This document shows, one piece after another, positions 10,742 to 22,100 of a stretch of DNA of 64,000 bases. The notes under the pieces were generated by a model. The model did not search any database, was not told the DNA's origin, and saw only the letters and a program-made list of their open reading frames with translations. The position numbers and the translations under genes are program-made. The stretch comes from Penium margaritaceum. Taxonomy: Eukaryota; Streptophyta; Zygnematophyceae; Desmidiales; Peniaceae. Numbering within the stretch: position 1 is the first letter of the stretch; each line of letters starts with the position of its first letter. Location of the stretch: contig SZWC01000041.1 of the NCBI GenBank assembly GCA_023375785.1, positions 516,260 through 580,259 on the forward strand. The letters run 5' to 3'.

Positions 10742-11077
10742 AACCCTCTCACAAGCCACACCACTTAACCATGGAGGATAAGGCTCACACACTAGAGTCC
10801 ATAATCTCATACAAGAGAGGAAGGCAGTCTAGCAATCAGGCTGACTACTCATACACAACCTATATAGGTGAATATACTCTCATGGCTCACTCCTAGTGGT
10901 CACATAACCCACAATCCCATGGAGATTTGCCATGTATCCATGGCTAGCACAGAATGATCTCACATGACCTAAACATTATGGAGAGGTACCTTTTTCCTAG
11001 TTTGTATACTCTGACAAGGCAATACAATAATATAAGACCTTTTGGATATTTCTCGTACCAGGTCTTGACCCTGGTAC
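10742..11077 (-). repeat. B1 5' LTR, continuation after COP-A
   Basis: Continues the COP-B LTR in reverse orientation (AACCCTCTCACAAGCCACACC onward), as at 34619-34950 in B3. It stops short of the normal LTR end and abuts the GYP-H repeat array. The junction lies in a short palindrome, GTACCAGG ... CCTGGTAC (11055-11062 and 11070-11077). Confidence 0.85.
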
Positions 11078-11984
11078 GGCACCTCGGGCACCATAGAAGG
11101 TAAAGCTACTGCAGAAGGCAGTTCCTCTTGTTCCTGGTACTCCGCTGTTGCTGTTGCTATTGCTGTTGGTGGTGTTGGTGCCTCAAACGTCGTGCCAGGT
11201 ATAGGTGCTTCACAAGGGAGTACCTCTTGATCCCACTGCTCTAGTGCTGCTGGTGGTAGTCCTGGCCTCTCAGGTACTACGCCAGGTGTAGCTGTTGCAA
11301 AAGACAGCACCTCTTGTTCCTGCTACTCTGCTCTTGCTGCTGGTGGTGCTGGGGTCTCAAGTGTCGCGTCGCGTAAAGCTGTTGTAGAAGGCATCACCTC
11401 CCGTTCCTTCTGCTCTGCTGCTGCTATAGGTGGTGCTAGTGCCTCAAGCACCGCATCGGGTGCAGCTACTGTAGAAGGCAACACTGCCTGTTCTTGTAGC
11501 TCTACTGTTGCTATTAGTAGTACTGGCTTCTGAAGCGCCACGCCGGATGTAGCTATTACAAAAGGTATTATTTCATTCCATTTCTCGCTGTTCTGGTACT
11601 ACTACTGGTGGTGTTGGAACCTCCGGTATCGTATCGGCTGTAGCAGCGGCATAATGCACCACCTCTTGTTCTTGAAGCTCTACTATTGATCCAGGTAGTG
11701 CTGGTGCTTCGAGTGCCATACCGGATGCAGCTGCTATAGAAGGCAGCACCTCCTATTCCCACGGCTCTACTGCTGCTACAGCAAGTGGTACTGGCATCTC
11801 GGGTGCCATCTCAGCTGTAGCCGCTATAGAAGACAGTATCTCTATTCTTGCTCTTCTGTTGTAGTCGCTGGTGTTGCTGGCCTTTTAGGTTCCGTACAAG
11901 ATACAACTACTACAGAAGGCAACACCTCTTATTCCCGCCGATCTGCTCCTACTGCTGATGGTGCCGATACCTCAGGCGCCGTAC
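11078..11984 (-). repeat. GYP-H tail: tandem array of ~88 bp units
   Basis: About ten degenerate copies. The landmark AGAAGGCA-like core recurs at roughly 11113, 11212, 11300, 11386, 11473, 11561, 11651, 11739, 11829 and 11914, giving steps of 85-99 bp, mostly 87-90. Minus-strand translation gives a glutamate/proline/alanine-rich peptide repeat (elements such as QEELPSAVALPSMVPEVP and EREVMPSTTALRDATLETP). The array is cut by COP-D and resumes at 19907. It belongs to the 3' side of the GYP-H relic by position and strand. I do not know its function. Confidence 0.75.
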
Positions 11985-13179
11985 TGTGAAAATTAGCACT
12001 TCTCCAGGATCATAGGTGTCTCAGGAGATACAACAAATCAAACAATTGTGACTGGAATCCACTGTGTTGTACACACTACAACTGTACGCTGCAAAGAATC
12101 TCTTTTTGTTACACACTGACGATTCAAGAAGTTACACAGAAGTCAGAGGTACACGGCTCGTCTCTTGAGCTTTCCAACGATACGCTATACTTGAAAAATG
12201 GTGCAGTACAGACGAAGCAATCTACAAATGAAACTACTACCTATTTGTACTTACTCTAGTGACTAGGAAATACAAGGAGCAAGCAGAATGCACGAGCTTG
12301 GTCTGTCCGGTCCGCTTGTGTCTTCCTTGAGCGTCCTGGACGCCGGTCGGTGTCCCCGGTCACCGAGCGACCGAGGTTGGCAGATGCCCAGCGTCCTCGG
12401 TGCGATCCACGGACGAGATCGTCCGGATCTGCGGCAGGTCCTCTGCTTCCGTCGATCTTCTTGCTTGTCGGGTGAAGAGGAGCTCGTGCTCACACTCTTG
12501 TTCCCGCGACGTCTGCGATCGCTCCATTGTCTACGTGATGCTCTCCCATCCATCGATCCCTTGTTTATAAAGATCCCGTAGCTCTGTTCTCTCGATCCGA
12601 TACCTCGGTCGGAGCCCGTCCATCTGCTCCGATCTTCGGTCCATGTTTCCGCTGCTCCACCAGAAGCCACGCCAGCACCCATCGTATCGAGAGGAGCTCA
12701 TGCTCGCACTCTCGTACTTGCACTCGGTCCTCATCAAGGTCATGACCTGTACTTCCGCAAATTACGCCAGAACTTAAGGTGGCTGTCCGCAGTATCCTAC
12801 CAAATCAATAGGAGGCTGCGGCAGGCCCTCGTACCGGGTTAGACTCTCGGACGATGGTAACTGACCCCGCCATCGGCAGAGCAGAGTCCAGTAGAGTAGA
12901 GTCCGGTAGGGTAGGCAGAGGGGTGGGGGAGAGAGTGGCGACCTCTCCCCCAGCCCTCTTGCTTTTTGTATCCCAAGTGCCCATGCTGAGCACAAAGTAG
13001 GACACTTGTGAGATAGTGACATAATCTATGTCACGTTTCTCCTGTTGCTCATATCTCCAGATCGAGCCATCCAAATTGGCTGAGGTTTGGACAGTGGATG
13101 GCTGACAAGGAGATCTGTCCATCGGTCCCACCTGATCAGGAATCGGCATTGTGGTGATGAAGACCCTGATTTTCCAACA
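11985..13179 (-). repeat. COP-D 3' LTR (left copy)
   Basis: 1195 bp, same length as the right copy. Plus-strand ends are TGTGAAAATTAGCAC and TTTCCAACA. Confidence 0.95.
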
Positions 13180-14190
13180 TTCCCCCCCTTGAATGCCAAG
13201 CCGGAAAAGGGATGGTATTCAAGCGGAAAAGTAGGCAGCAAAGAAGAGAAGGCGAGGCAGGGGCACGCACGTCCAGAAATGCTCAGCGACGGTAGAGTTG
13301 AAACTTCCCCCCCCCCCCCCGGGNNNNNNNNNNNNNNNNNNNNNNNNNNNNNNNNNNNNNNNNNNNNNNNNNNNNNNNNNNNNNNNNNNNNNNNNNNNNN
13401 NNNNNNNNNNNNNNNNNNNNNNNNNNNCCCCCCCCCCCCCGGGCGGCCCCAGTCGATGCCGAACAAAATGGCAGAACAGGAGGCACCCGATGGACCCTTG
13501 GTGTACCCAACTTGGGCCAATGCCTAGGCAGAGCCGTACGGCATATAGGAGGGGTACCATCGGGGAGCCTCTCGCCCCGACACATGTGGGATCAAAACCC
13601 CACACATGGCCGGGACCCGTGGTGGACCGACATCGGCAGCCCACCATAGGTTTCTTGACTGCAGAAAGCAAGCGGCGAGATGAAGAATGGAACAAAAATG
13701 CGAAAACAGAACGCGCGGCCCCCAGGGCACCCAGAGTGTGGCGTGTAGCGGGGAGCAAGCCGCACCCTGCAGTTTTTCGGTATGCAAGGAGCGAGCCGTG
13801 AGACAGCTGGGGAAGCGAACAGGACGCAGAAGCGATTGCGAAAGAGCGGAGAGAGGCGCAGGCACCACGCATGGCCACCGGGTCCAACGCCTCATATGGG
13901 GGAACCCGGGAGGCCATGCGGGGAGCGCAAGAGATGGCAGAGCGAGGAGGAGAGTGGCGTGGCGGCCAACCGCAACCCGCGTCCGTGCCAACGCCTCATG
14001 TGGGGGGCACGGAAACGGGAGGAAAGAGCGGCATTGCCGTCGGCCATCTTCGTCCATCCCAACGCCTCATGCGGGGAGACGGAAGAAGAGGACCCAGAAG
14101 ATGCAGGAGGAGGGAGAGAGAGCAAGCCAAGGCGAGCACAGAGGGCAGCATGACGGTCGGCAGAAAGCGGCTTGGTAAAGATGTCAGCGG
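13180..14190 (-). other. COP-D long 3' region between pol and the 3' LTR
   Basis: About 1 kb that copia elements usually lack. It includes the polypurine tract (13180-13190), the N gap flanked by C runs, and three copies of CCAACGCCTCATNNGGGG on the plus strand (13884, 13988, 14059; steps 104 and 71 bp). Minus-strand open frames exist (for example 13524-14057), but their composition is low-complexity and no domain is recognised. I treat it as a non-coding or unknown 3' module. Confidence 0.6.
13324..13427. other. Assembly gap (104 N) between C homopolymers
   Basis: N run bounded on both sides by the same pattern, 13-14 C followed by GGG. The true distance is unknown. Confidence 0.95.
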
Positions 14191-14191
14191 A

Positions 14192-17100
14192 CTGCTACTC
14201 GGTAGGAATGTAGAGCATGCGAACCTCGCCGTCGGCAACCGCGTCGCGGACGTAGTGATACTGCCGGCGAACGTGTTTGGTGCGATCATGGAGAAGGGGA
14301 TCCTCGGAGAGGGCAATGGCGCCCTTGTTGTCGCAGTTGATGGTGGTAGGTGCGAGTTGATCGAAGCCGAGTTCAAAAAGCAGCATGCAAAGCCAGACGG
14401 CTTCACGAGTGGCTTCGCTCTTGGCAATGTATTCGGCTTCAGTGGAAGAAAGAGCCACCACGGGTTGCTTCTTGGAGCACCAACTGACGGGGCCTCCATT
14501 GAGAAGGAAGACGTAGCCAGACGTCGATCGACAGGTGGCGTGATCACCGGAGAGGTCCGCGTCGCAGAAGCCATGAAGAATGTTATCACCGGTGGAAGAG
14601 TACAGAATGCCGAGGTCGGCGGTGGAGCTCAAGTAGCAAACGCTGCGTTTGGCCGCAACGATGTGAGCGGCGGTGGTGTTCTGGCAGCCTTGGCTGAGGA
14701 TGCCGACAGCATAGGAAAGATCAGGAAGGGTGGCAACAGAGACATACATCATGGAGCCCACCATGCTGGGGAAAAAAATTGGCGTCGGCGGGGGCAAGGA
14801 GATGCGCCGGAGTGGGGACTTTGGTGAGGTCATGTTGGAGTGCCAAGGGTGTAGCCATAGGGTTGGCGTCACCGAGTTGAAACTTATCAGCAACACGTTG
14901 TGCATACGTGGCTTGATTGAGAACGATGTGACTGTTCCGCTGTTGATGCACTTGAATGCCGAGGTAATATGTCAAGGGACCCATGTCGTTCATCTCAAAA
15001 CGCCGAGACAGCTGATCTTTGAAAGCGGAGATGGTGTCCAGCGTGGGACCAAACAGGATGAGGTCATCGACATAGAGAATGATGCCAATGGTGTTGGCTC
15101 CGGAGCGATAGTAGATCGAGTGGTCAGAATGGAGACGCGTCAGATTTTGCCCAAGGAAGAACTCATGAATCTTGATATTCCATTGGCGTGGGGCCTGCTT
15201 GAGTCCATAAAGGGAGCGCTTGAGACGACAGACGAGATGAGCCTTGTGAGGTTCCACGAAGCCCTCGGGTTGTGTCATGTAGATGGTCTCATTCAGGTCT
15301 CCATTGAGAAAGGCGCATTTGACATCCATCTGATGCAGGATCCAACCGTTAGCAGCAGCAAGAGACAGAATGACACGGATGGAGGAATACTTGGCCACTG
15401 GAGCGAAGGTGTCACTCTAGTTGACTCCGAGAACCTGACTGTAACCGCGGGCCACAAGGCGAGCTTTGTATCGGTCAGGTTCTCCAGCACTGTTGAGTTT
15501 TCTCCGAACCACCCACTTGCATGTGACGACAGGTTGGTCCGGCGGCTGTGGGACAATATCCCATGTACCTTGTTTTTGAAGCTGATCAAATTCCTCTTGG
15601 CTGGCTTGACGCCAAAGAGCTGCATCAGGTCGACGCATGGCGTCCTTGTAGCTGATGGGATCGACGACTTGAGTGAGGAGCGCACTGTCATCTTCATTAT
15701 CTGATGTGTGGAGCATGGCATGTTGAAAGTACGTTGGAGTAGTGTGGTTGCGGGTGGAGCGACGAAGACCAGGGATGATTGCAGACAGCGGCGGAGCATC
15801 CGGTGCTGATGATGAAAGGGATTCTCCAGTGGTGTGTTCATGAGGATGCACTGGAGGAAGTACATCAACATGTTCATCGATGACAGGGTCAACGTTGAAG
15901 TTCTGAATGGGCTCGGGAGCCGTGTCCATAGGTATGGTGACGATGGGTGAAGGAGGAAGAATCCTTGTGTTGAGGAATGTGGTTTCATCAAAGATGGGTT
16001 GTCGCGCACGGGCTACGGTTTGCATAGCAGGGTCCCAAACTCTGTAGATGTCGTGGTTGTCTTCATATCCAAGAAGGATACAGGCGTTAGACCTCGGCTC
16101 CAGCTTGGAGCGCAGTTCTGGGCGTAGCCAGACGTGAGCGGTGCAGCCAAAGATGCGAATATGTTGCAGATGAGGTTTTGCACCGGTCCATGCTTCATAT
16201 GGAGTATGAGTAGCATTGGGAAGTTTGACTGTGGGCAGTCGGTTGGTAATGTAGGCTGCAGTGGAGAGAGCCTCCCCCCAAAAGACGGATGGTAGTGCAG
16301 CTGTGTGTAGCATTGTCCGAGCGCGTTCCAGAAGAGTCTGATTCATGCGCTCCGCTTTTTCGTTTTGTTGAGGCATGTAGGGAACAGTGCGTTGGTGTTG
16401 AATACCTACCTGCTGGAAGGAGTTGAGTGAGTGACAAATGAACTCACCACCATTGTTGGTTCTGATTTTTTTCACAGTGAGGTTGGTTTCATTTTCAATC
16501 TGCCGCATCCAGGTCTTGATGATATCGGCGGCTTCATTTTTGTAGCAGAGAAACTTGACCCAAACAAAATGGTTGTAGTCATCGATAATGACCAGGAAGT
16601 AGTGCTTGTTTGACAGGGAACCTTCCTTGATGTAGCAGAGGTCCATGTGAAGCAGTTCCTGTTTTTGTGTTGTTGATGTAGTTGGATGAGCCTTGAATGG
16701 TTTTTGATGTTGTTTGCCGATCAGACAGCCGCTGCATGGTTTGGTGTCAGATGGCTTCGTAAGTCCGGATGGGAGATCATGAACCCATTGTTGTTGTGCC
16801 ATGTTGTGTAGAGTGGCATAGTTGACGTGGGCAAGCCGGCAATGCCATAAGTCAGTTGTGGAAGTAGCCGAGGTGGGATGACGGCAGTCTGAAGAAACAG
16901 CTGCCATAAATGCGACTTCTGGTTCATTCGTCAGCATAGCTGATGGTACTTCCTCTGAGTCGAGAATTGTCAGGTGACCAGTGCGTGTAGCAACGGCTGC
17001 TAGATTCCCTTTGTTGTCCAGAATCTTGCAGTTCTTGTCCAAATCAAAAACCACTTTGAAGCCGTTTTCGTTGATGCGTCCAACGGATAGGAGATTAGCC

Positions 17101-17370
17101 GCAAGTTCAGGGACGAATAAGACCTGGCTAAAGGTGCGTGTCACCTACTGCCCTTGAAGGGTAATAAGTACTCACACTGTACCTTCACCGAAGGCTGGAA
17201 TGAGTCTTCCATCACCCACACGAACTCCGCGAGGTTGTGCATACTGGGTGTAGGTGGTGAACCATTCCTTGCGACAGGTCATATGCTTGGTGCATCCTGA
17301 GTCACTAATCCAGGCAAGGACTCCCGCATCGAGTAGGTAAGTACAGTCGACGGAGCACATTGCCAGTTCT
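14192..17370 (-). pseudogene. COP-D pol: protease, integrase, reverse transcriptase, RNase H
   Basis: Minus strand, copia order. The protease region carries the WISDSGCTKHMT motif (about 17270-17310). The pre-integrase zinc domain (DLWHCRLAHV ... CSGCLIGKQHQKPF) lies near 16700-16855, and the integrase core (ELLHMDLCYIKEG ... YEAWTGAKPHLQHIRIFGC) near 16100-16660. A serine/proline linker follows. Reverse transcriptase (CKWVVRRKLNSAGEPDRYKA ... GIILYVDDLILFG) lies near 14930-15560. RNase H (CDADLSGDHATCRSTSGYVF ... SSTEAEYIAKSEATREAVWL ... RTKHVRRQYHYVRDAV) lies near 14195-14760. Only a few breaks, the best kept pol in the window. Confidence 0.92.
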
Positions 17371-17384
17371 TCCAGGATGGGTTT

Positions 17385-18666
17385 TCAATGATTGATTGAG
17401 AAATCAGAATTTGCTCTGCTTGAGTCTGAAGGGTGTTGTTCGAATTCGTTCGCGTCGGCTGTGAAGAAATTTAGCTGGGGAATAGAGTCAGTGTCCGCGT
17501 TTTGCTGCGTGTCAGCGGAATTGTGACCTGTAAAACCTGAGATGAGATGAGAAAAGTCAGCCAACAGTGTTGAAAAAGCTGAGAGAAAGGCTGATGGTGT
17601 CTCATCAGTGAGAAGAGCATTCGGAGTGTTGCGCGTTGGCGCATTGAATCGCGGTCGTTGCTCTGGACGAGTCAGGCAGTCAAGTTGAATGTGCCCCTTT
17701 TTGTTGCATCGCCAACAGATACGATCCCCTGGATGAACATAAGGCCTGGGAGCTTGTTGAGGATATCCAGGTTGAGGTTGATAGGTGGCTTGAGTGCCTT
17801 GATTGGTGCTGGGACGAGCGTTCCCATAGGTCTCGTATTTCTTCGTTCGTCGATCTGGTCGTCCTTGATGTTTTGCATAAAGTCCGACTTCACCACCGTT
17901 TTCCTTGATGTAGGCATCTTCGTCCAGCATGAGAGCCTGTGTTGCCTTCTCAATGGTCAGCACATGTGGTTTGGCTGCTGCTGCTGCTGCGGCCGCTGCT
18001 GGTCCTGCTGCTGCTTGTACTGCTACTACTGCTTCTGGGACAGCGTTCCCAATGGCGTCTAGAGCACTCTTAACAGCAAACCCAATGAGTGCAATTTTTT
18101 CATCATCTTCCTGTCGGTCGTTGTTGAAGGTTCGAAGGCGCTTCACTGTGTGTTGAAAACGTGTAGGAAGGCTCTGAAACAAGGTCTGAACAAGCACTCT
18201 TTCAGAAATGACGTCACCCAAGGCTGTGATGCGACTGGAAAGGTCTTTCAAATGGCTGATATGATCCTCAAGCCGAGTGTGTTCCTCCATTTTTTGAGTA
18301 TGAAACTCTTTGAGTAGATGACCCAGCTCATCGTCGCTGATCTTGTGATAACGTCGCTTGAGGGCTTGCCATGCAGTTCTTGGACAGAGATCCGCATTGC
18401 CGTCATGAATGAGGAATTTGAGCCGCTCTTCCAGTTGCATAGCCAGGATTGCAAACGCTTGGTCGCATCGCCTTTTGTGACTGATTTTCTCCTCGGTGGA
18501 GGCGTTAGCGTCCACGACGTCTGTAGGTGGGTCGGTGACCACTCCCCATAGTCCCTTGTTCATGAATACCATTTTCATGTTGAGCGCAAAAGATTGGTAG
18601 TCGTCGCCATTGAAGAGTGGTATCTTGAAATGATCATGATGGCTGCTTCCTGTGAGTAACGCCATG
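17385..18666 (-). CDS. COP-D gag
   Basis: A 427-residue open frame from the methionine of MALLTGSSHHDHFKIPLFNG (18666); an upstream in-frame methionine at 18710 overlaps the primer site. The N-terminal part carries the copia Gag signature (FNGDDYQSFALNMKMVFMNK), then a helical region with ERLKFLIHDGNADLCPRTAW. A poly-alanine stretch lies near residue 230, and a CCHC zinc knuckle (CWRCNKKGHIQLDC) near 17695-17740. A hydrophobic/polar tail ends at 17385. In the family it forms particles and binds element RNA. It appears open in this copy. Confidence 0.88.
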
Positions 18667-18696
18667 ATGATGACTGCTCCTGGTAAAGGCACCTCC

Positions 18697-18711
18697 TGCT
18701 CTGATACCAAA
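18697..18711 (-). promoter_or_regulatory. COP-D primer-binding site (tRNA-iMet)
   Basis: The minus strand reads TTTGGTATCAGAGCA directly after the 5' LTR (18712-19906), complementary to the 3' end of initiator methionine tRNA. Confidence 0.9.
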
Positions 18712-19906
18712 TGTGAAAATTAGCACTTATCCAGGATCATAGGTGTCTCAGGAGATACAACAAATCAAACAATTGTGACTGGAATCCACTGTGTTGTACA
18801 CACTGCAACTGTACGCTGCAAAGAATCTCTTTCTGTTACACACTGACGATTCAAGAGGTTACACAGAAGTCAGAGGTACACGGCTCGTCTCTTGAGCTTT
18901 CCAACGATATGCTATACTTGAAAAATGGTGCAGTACAGACGAAGGAATCTACAAATGAAACTACTACCTATTTGTACTTAGCCTAGTGACTAGGAAATAC
19001 AAGGAGCAAGCAGAATGCACGAGCTTGGTCTGTCCGGTCCGCTTGTGTCTTCCTTGAGCGTCCCGGACGCCGGTCGGTGTCCCCGGTCACCGAGCAACCG
19101 AGGTTGGCGGATGCCCAGCGCCCTCGGTGCGATCCACGGATGAGATCGTCCGGATCTGCGGCAGGTCCTCTGCTTCCGTCGATCTTCTCCCTCGTCGGGT
19201 GAAGAGGAGCTCGTGCTCGCACTCTCGATCCCACGACGGCTGCGATCGCTCCATTGTCTACGCGATGCTCTCCCATCCATCGATCCCTTGTTTATAAAGA
19301 TCCCGTAGCTCTGTTCTATCTATCCGATGCCTCGGTCGGAGCCCGTCCATCTGCTCCGATCTTCGGTCCATGTTTCCGCTGCTCCACCAGAAGCCACGTC
19401 AGCACCCATCGTATCGAGAGGAGCTCACGCTCGCACTCTCGTACTTGCACTCGGTCCTCATCGAGGTCATGACATGTACTTCCGCAAATTACGCCAGAAC
19501 TTAAGGTGGCTATCCGTAGTATCCTACCAAATCAATAGGAGGCTGCAGCAGGCCCTCGTACCGGGTTAGACTCCCGGACGATGGTAACTGACCCCGCCAT
19601 GGGCAGAGCAGAGTCCAGTAGAGTAGAGTCCGGTAGGGTAGGCAGAGGGGTGGGGGAGAGAGTGGCGACCTCTCCCCCAGCCCTCTTGCCTTTTGTATCC
19701 CAAGTGCCCATGCCGAGCACAAAGTAGGACACTTGTGAGATAGTGACATAATCTATGTCACTTTTCTCCTTTTGCTCATATCTCCAGATCGAGCCATCCT
19801 AATTGGCTGAAGTTTGGACAATGGATGGCTGACGAGGAGATCTGTCCATCGGTCCCACCTGATCAGGAATCGGCCTTGTGGTGATGAAGATCCTGATTTT
19901 CCAGCA
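18712..19906 (-). repeat. COP-D 5' LTR (right copy)
   Basis: 1195 bp, about 3% different from the left copy by eye, followed by TSD CGTAC. Confidence 0.95.
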
Positions 19907-21363
19907 CGTACCGGGTATAGCTATTGTAGAAGACAGCACCTCTTGTTCAAGCTATTTTGCTTCTGCTGGTGGTGGTACTGGCACCTTGGACGCTACGTCG
20001 AGTGTAGCTGCTGTAGGAGGTTATTCCTCCTGAAGGTGCACTCGGGACCTCCCGGAGTGCACACTTGGTGTCATTGGAGCCAACACTGGCAAGCCCAGGC
20101 TAGTGTTAGCATCTGCCGCTGTTGGCACGAGTTGATCGTCCGTCGTATGCGGTAGCATTACATTGTGTGGCCACTGTACCCGCTTTTACCGCGTGGTTGT
20201 TGTTTTACCAGGTGCTGCTCCAAGACCCTGGTGTTGTACCTGTTCTGCTGTTGCTGATGGTTGTGGTAGGATCTCATCCATTACATCGGTTACAGCCTCC
20301 TAGGGAGGCAGCTATTCCTGACTCTACGGAATGATTCCTAGTGATGTTTCTTCAGCGAATATGGGACGCCGGGTAGGGAGCTTGTCTTTTTCAATCTGAC
20401 AATGCATCTTGCCAAGAACGAGAGGCTCCGATGCTACCATGGCGCGTCTTGCTTCCTCTTCTATTACCTTTTCTTACTGCTCCTGTTACCCTGATGTCGT
20501 GTCTGTCCCGATGTATTGGTCGCGTGATGGCATGTCGTGCTGTACCATGACAAGCACTCCAATACCCATTGAACCAAGCCGGATCCTCCTAGCCAAAGTC
20601 TCAAGTGGTACGGCCGCCGGAGCTGCATGTGGTGTAGTGATCGACGGAGGAAAGCGTTTTGGACGGTGAGGAGACCGAGGCCTTCTAGTGATGGTGACCG
20701 CCACTTCCTCCACGTCATCGACGGTGGCGACTCGGGGCAGGTATCGCCCAGCCGCGACGGTCTACAAAACGACCGGGAGCTTCTCAAGGCACTTGCATCA
20801 TGCCATGATATTTGAAGGATGGCAACCCTCGAGCCACGCATAAACTCCATCCACTTTCTAGGCGTGGTAACATTAGTCGAGGAGTGTCATCTCGTTGTAC
20901 TGTCACTTACCCACTTCCTCCCATTTCGGCCGTACACCGTCTCTAGCTTGAAGATCCATAAGGATGAGACCAGTGTTAGTACGGTATACTCTGCGCTACA
21001 CTGCGACAGATCCACGGGTGCGAGCCACTTGGAGGCACTTCTGAAGCCAGGCCATCGTTACCTCATGAATTCTACTTTGTCTCCTACGATCGTACTTTCC
21101 TCCCATGGCGGTGCCGGTGCGTTTGACATCAGAGGTAGGACGGACATGGTCCCATGCAGTCCATGATACAGCATGTAGGATGAGAAGCTAGTGGAGGAAT
21201 GTAGTGTGATGTTATACTTGTAGATAATATCCTCCAGCCGCTCGTCCCAGGGCGCATTATCATCAGACAGCTCTTGGATGCGTGATGGCCCCATGCATGC
21301 GCTTGACCTGGCCTTGCGCGTGCGCCCAATAGGACGTCCTATTATCAATCTCAATGCTGAAGT
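19907..21363 (-). mobile_element. GYP-H relic, copy 1, 3' part (integrase C-terminal side and tail)
   Basis: Minus strand. 20900-21363 translates to the C-terminal half of a Ty3/gypsy-type integrase (blocks such as WDERLEDIIYKYNITLHSST and YMLYHGLHGTMSVLP). 20331-20900 is a less recognisable tail. 19907-20035 holds about two more units of the ~88 bp array cut by COP-D, and 20036-20330 is unique tail sequence. The integrase is interrupted at 21363 by COP-B copy B2, with GAAGT on this side. A broken fossil. Confidence 0.8.
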
Positions 21364-22100
21364 TGTTGGGAAATTAGCCATCCAGCTCAATTTCAGGTCC
21401 ACAGGAGCAAGATCCAGGAAACTACCAGATTTCTGGTCTAATCGTCGATCCGACTTCCTCATTGGGAATATCAGGTGGTAAAATATCTACAGTCCAGGTT
21501 TGAGGCCGATCCAATGGTCAGATTCGGAGATATGAATTCTCGAGTTTCTGAGGTCATCGACCGCCGATATCTGGATGAGTATATGCGATGGCTCCATGCC
21601 TTAGCCTGAGAAAAGGAAGAGGTAAGAGGTCCAGGGTCAAGACCTGATGGGAAAAATATCCAAAAAGGTCCTAGATGCTTCCGTTGCCTCGTCGGAGTGT
21701 GCTAACTAGGAAAAGAATACCTCTCCATACGTTTTAGGCGAGGTTAGATCCTTGACGCTAGCAAAGGACACATGGCGATTCTCCATGGGATTGTGGGTTA
21801 TGTGACCACGAGGAGTATACCATGAGAGCTTTTTCTAGCTCTCTAGGTCGTGTGTGAGTGGTCAGCCTCATTGCTAGGCTGATTTTCGCTCTTGTGTGAG
21901 ATTATGGACTCTACAGTGTGAGCTTTAGCCTCCATGGCTAAGTAGTATGGCTTGTGAGAGGGATGAATTGCCCAAGCTCTAGCTCTATATATACTCTATC
22001 ATTTAAAGTGATTCAATAACCATTCTTCAGCACACATGATGCCCTTTCATTCCCCTATGCTCGCTGCTCCAAAGACTCCCTCTCTCCTCCAGATCCAATA
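21364..22100 (+). repeat. B2 5' LTR
   Basis: 737 bp, TGTTGGGAAA... to ...AGATCCAATA, followed by a decayed iMet primer site at 22101-22115. Confidence 0.9.

Larger units (their letters stand above)
11985..19906 (-). mobile_element. COP-D, full-length Ty1/copia element, minus strand
   Basis: 7922 bp including a 104 N gap. LTRs of 1195 bp each lie at 11985-13179 and 18712-19906, with TSD CGTAC at 11980-11984 and 19907-19911. An iMet primer site (minus strand) lies at 18697-18711, and a G-rich polypurine tract beside the 3' LTR at 13180-13190. LTRs differ by about 3% over the first ~520 bp by eye, so this is the youngest full element in the window. Coding regions are largely open with only a few breaks. 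It is inserted in the GYP-H repeat array, which continues on both sides. Confidence 0.96.

Noticed and set aside
11078-11984. CRISPR-like or satellite array
   Set aside because: Units are degenerate end to end with no unique spacers, and they lie in one gypsy relic on a eukaryotic chromosome.
13219-13917. Open frames spanning the N gap
   Set aside because: They include over 30 unknown residues, and the remaining composition is low-complexity GC-rich; no domain is recognised.
13687-14827. Long plus-strand frames over COP-D as possible host genes
   Set aside because: The minus strand codes for RNase H and RT of COP-D over most of this stretch; the plus frames show no domain.
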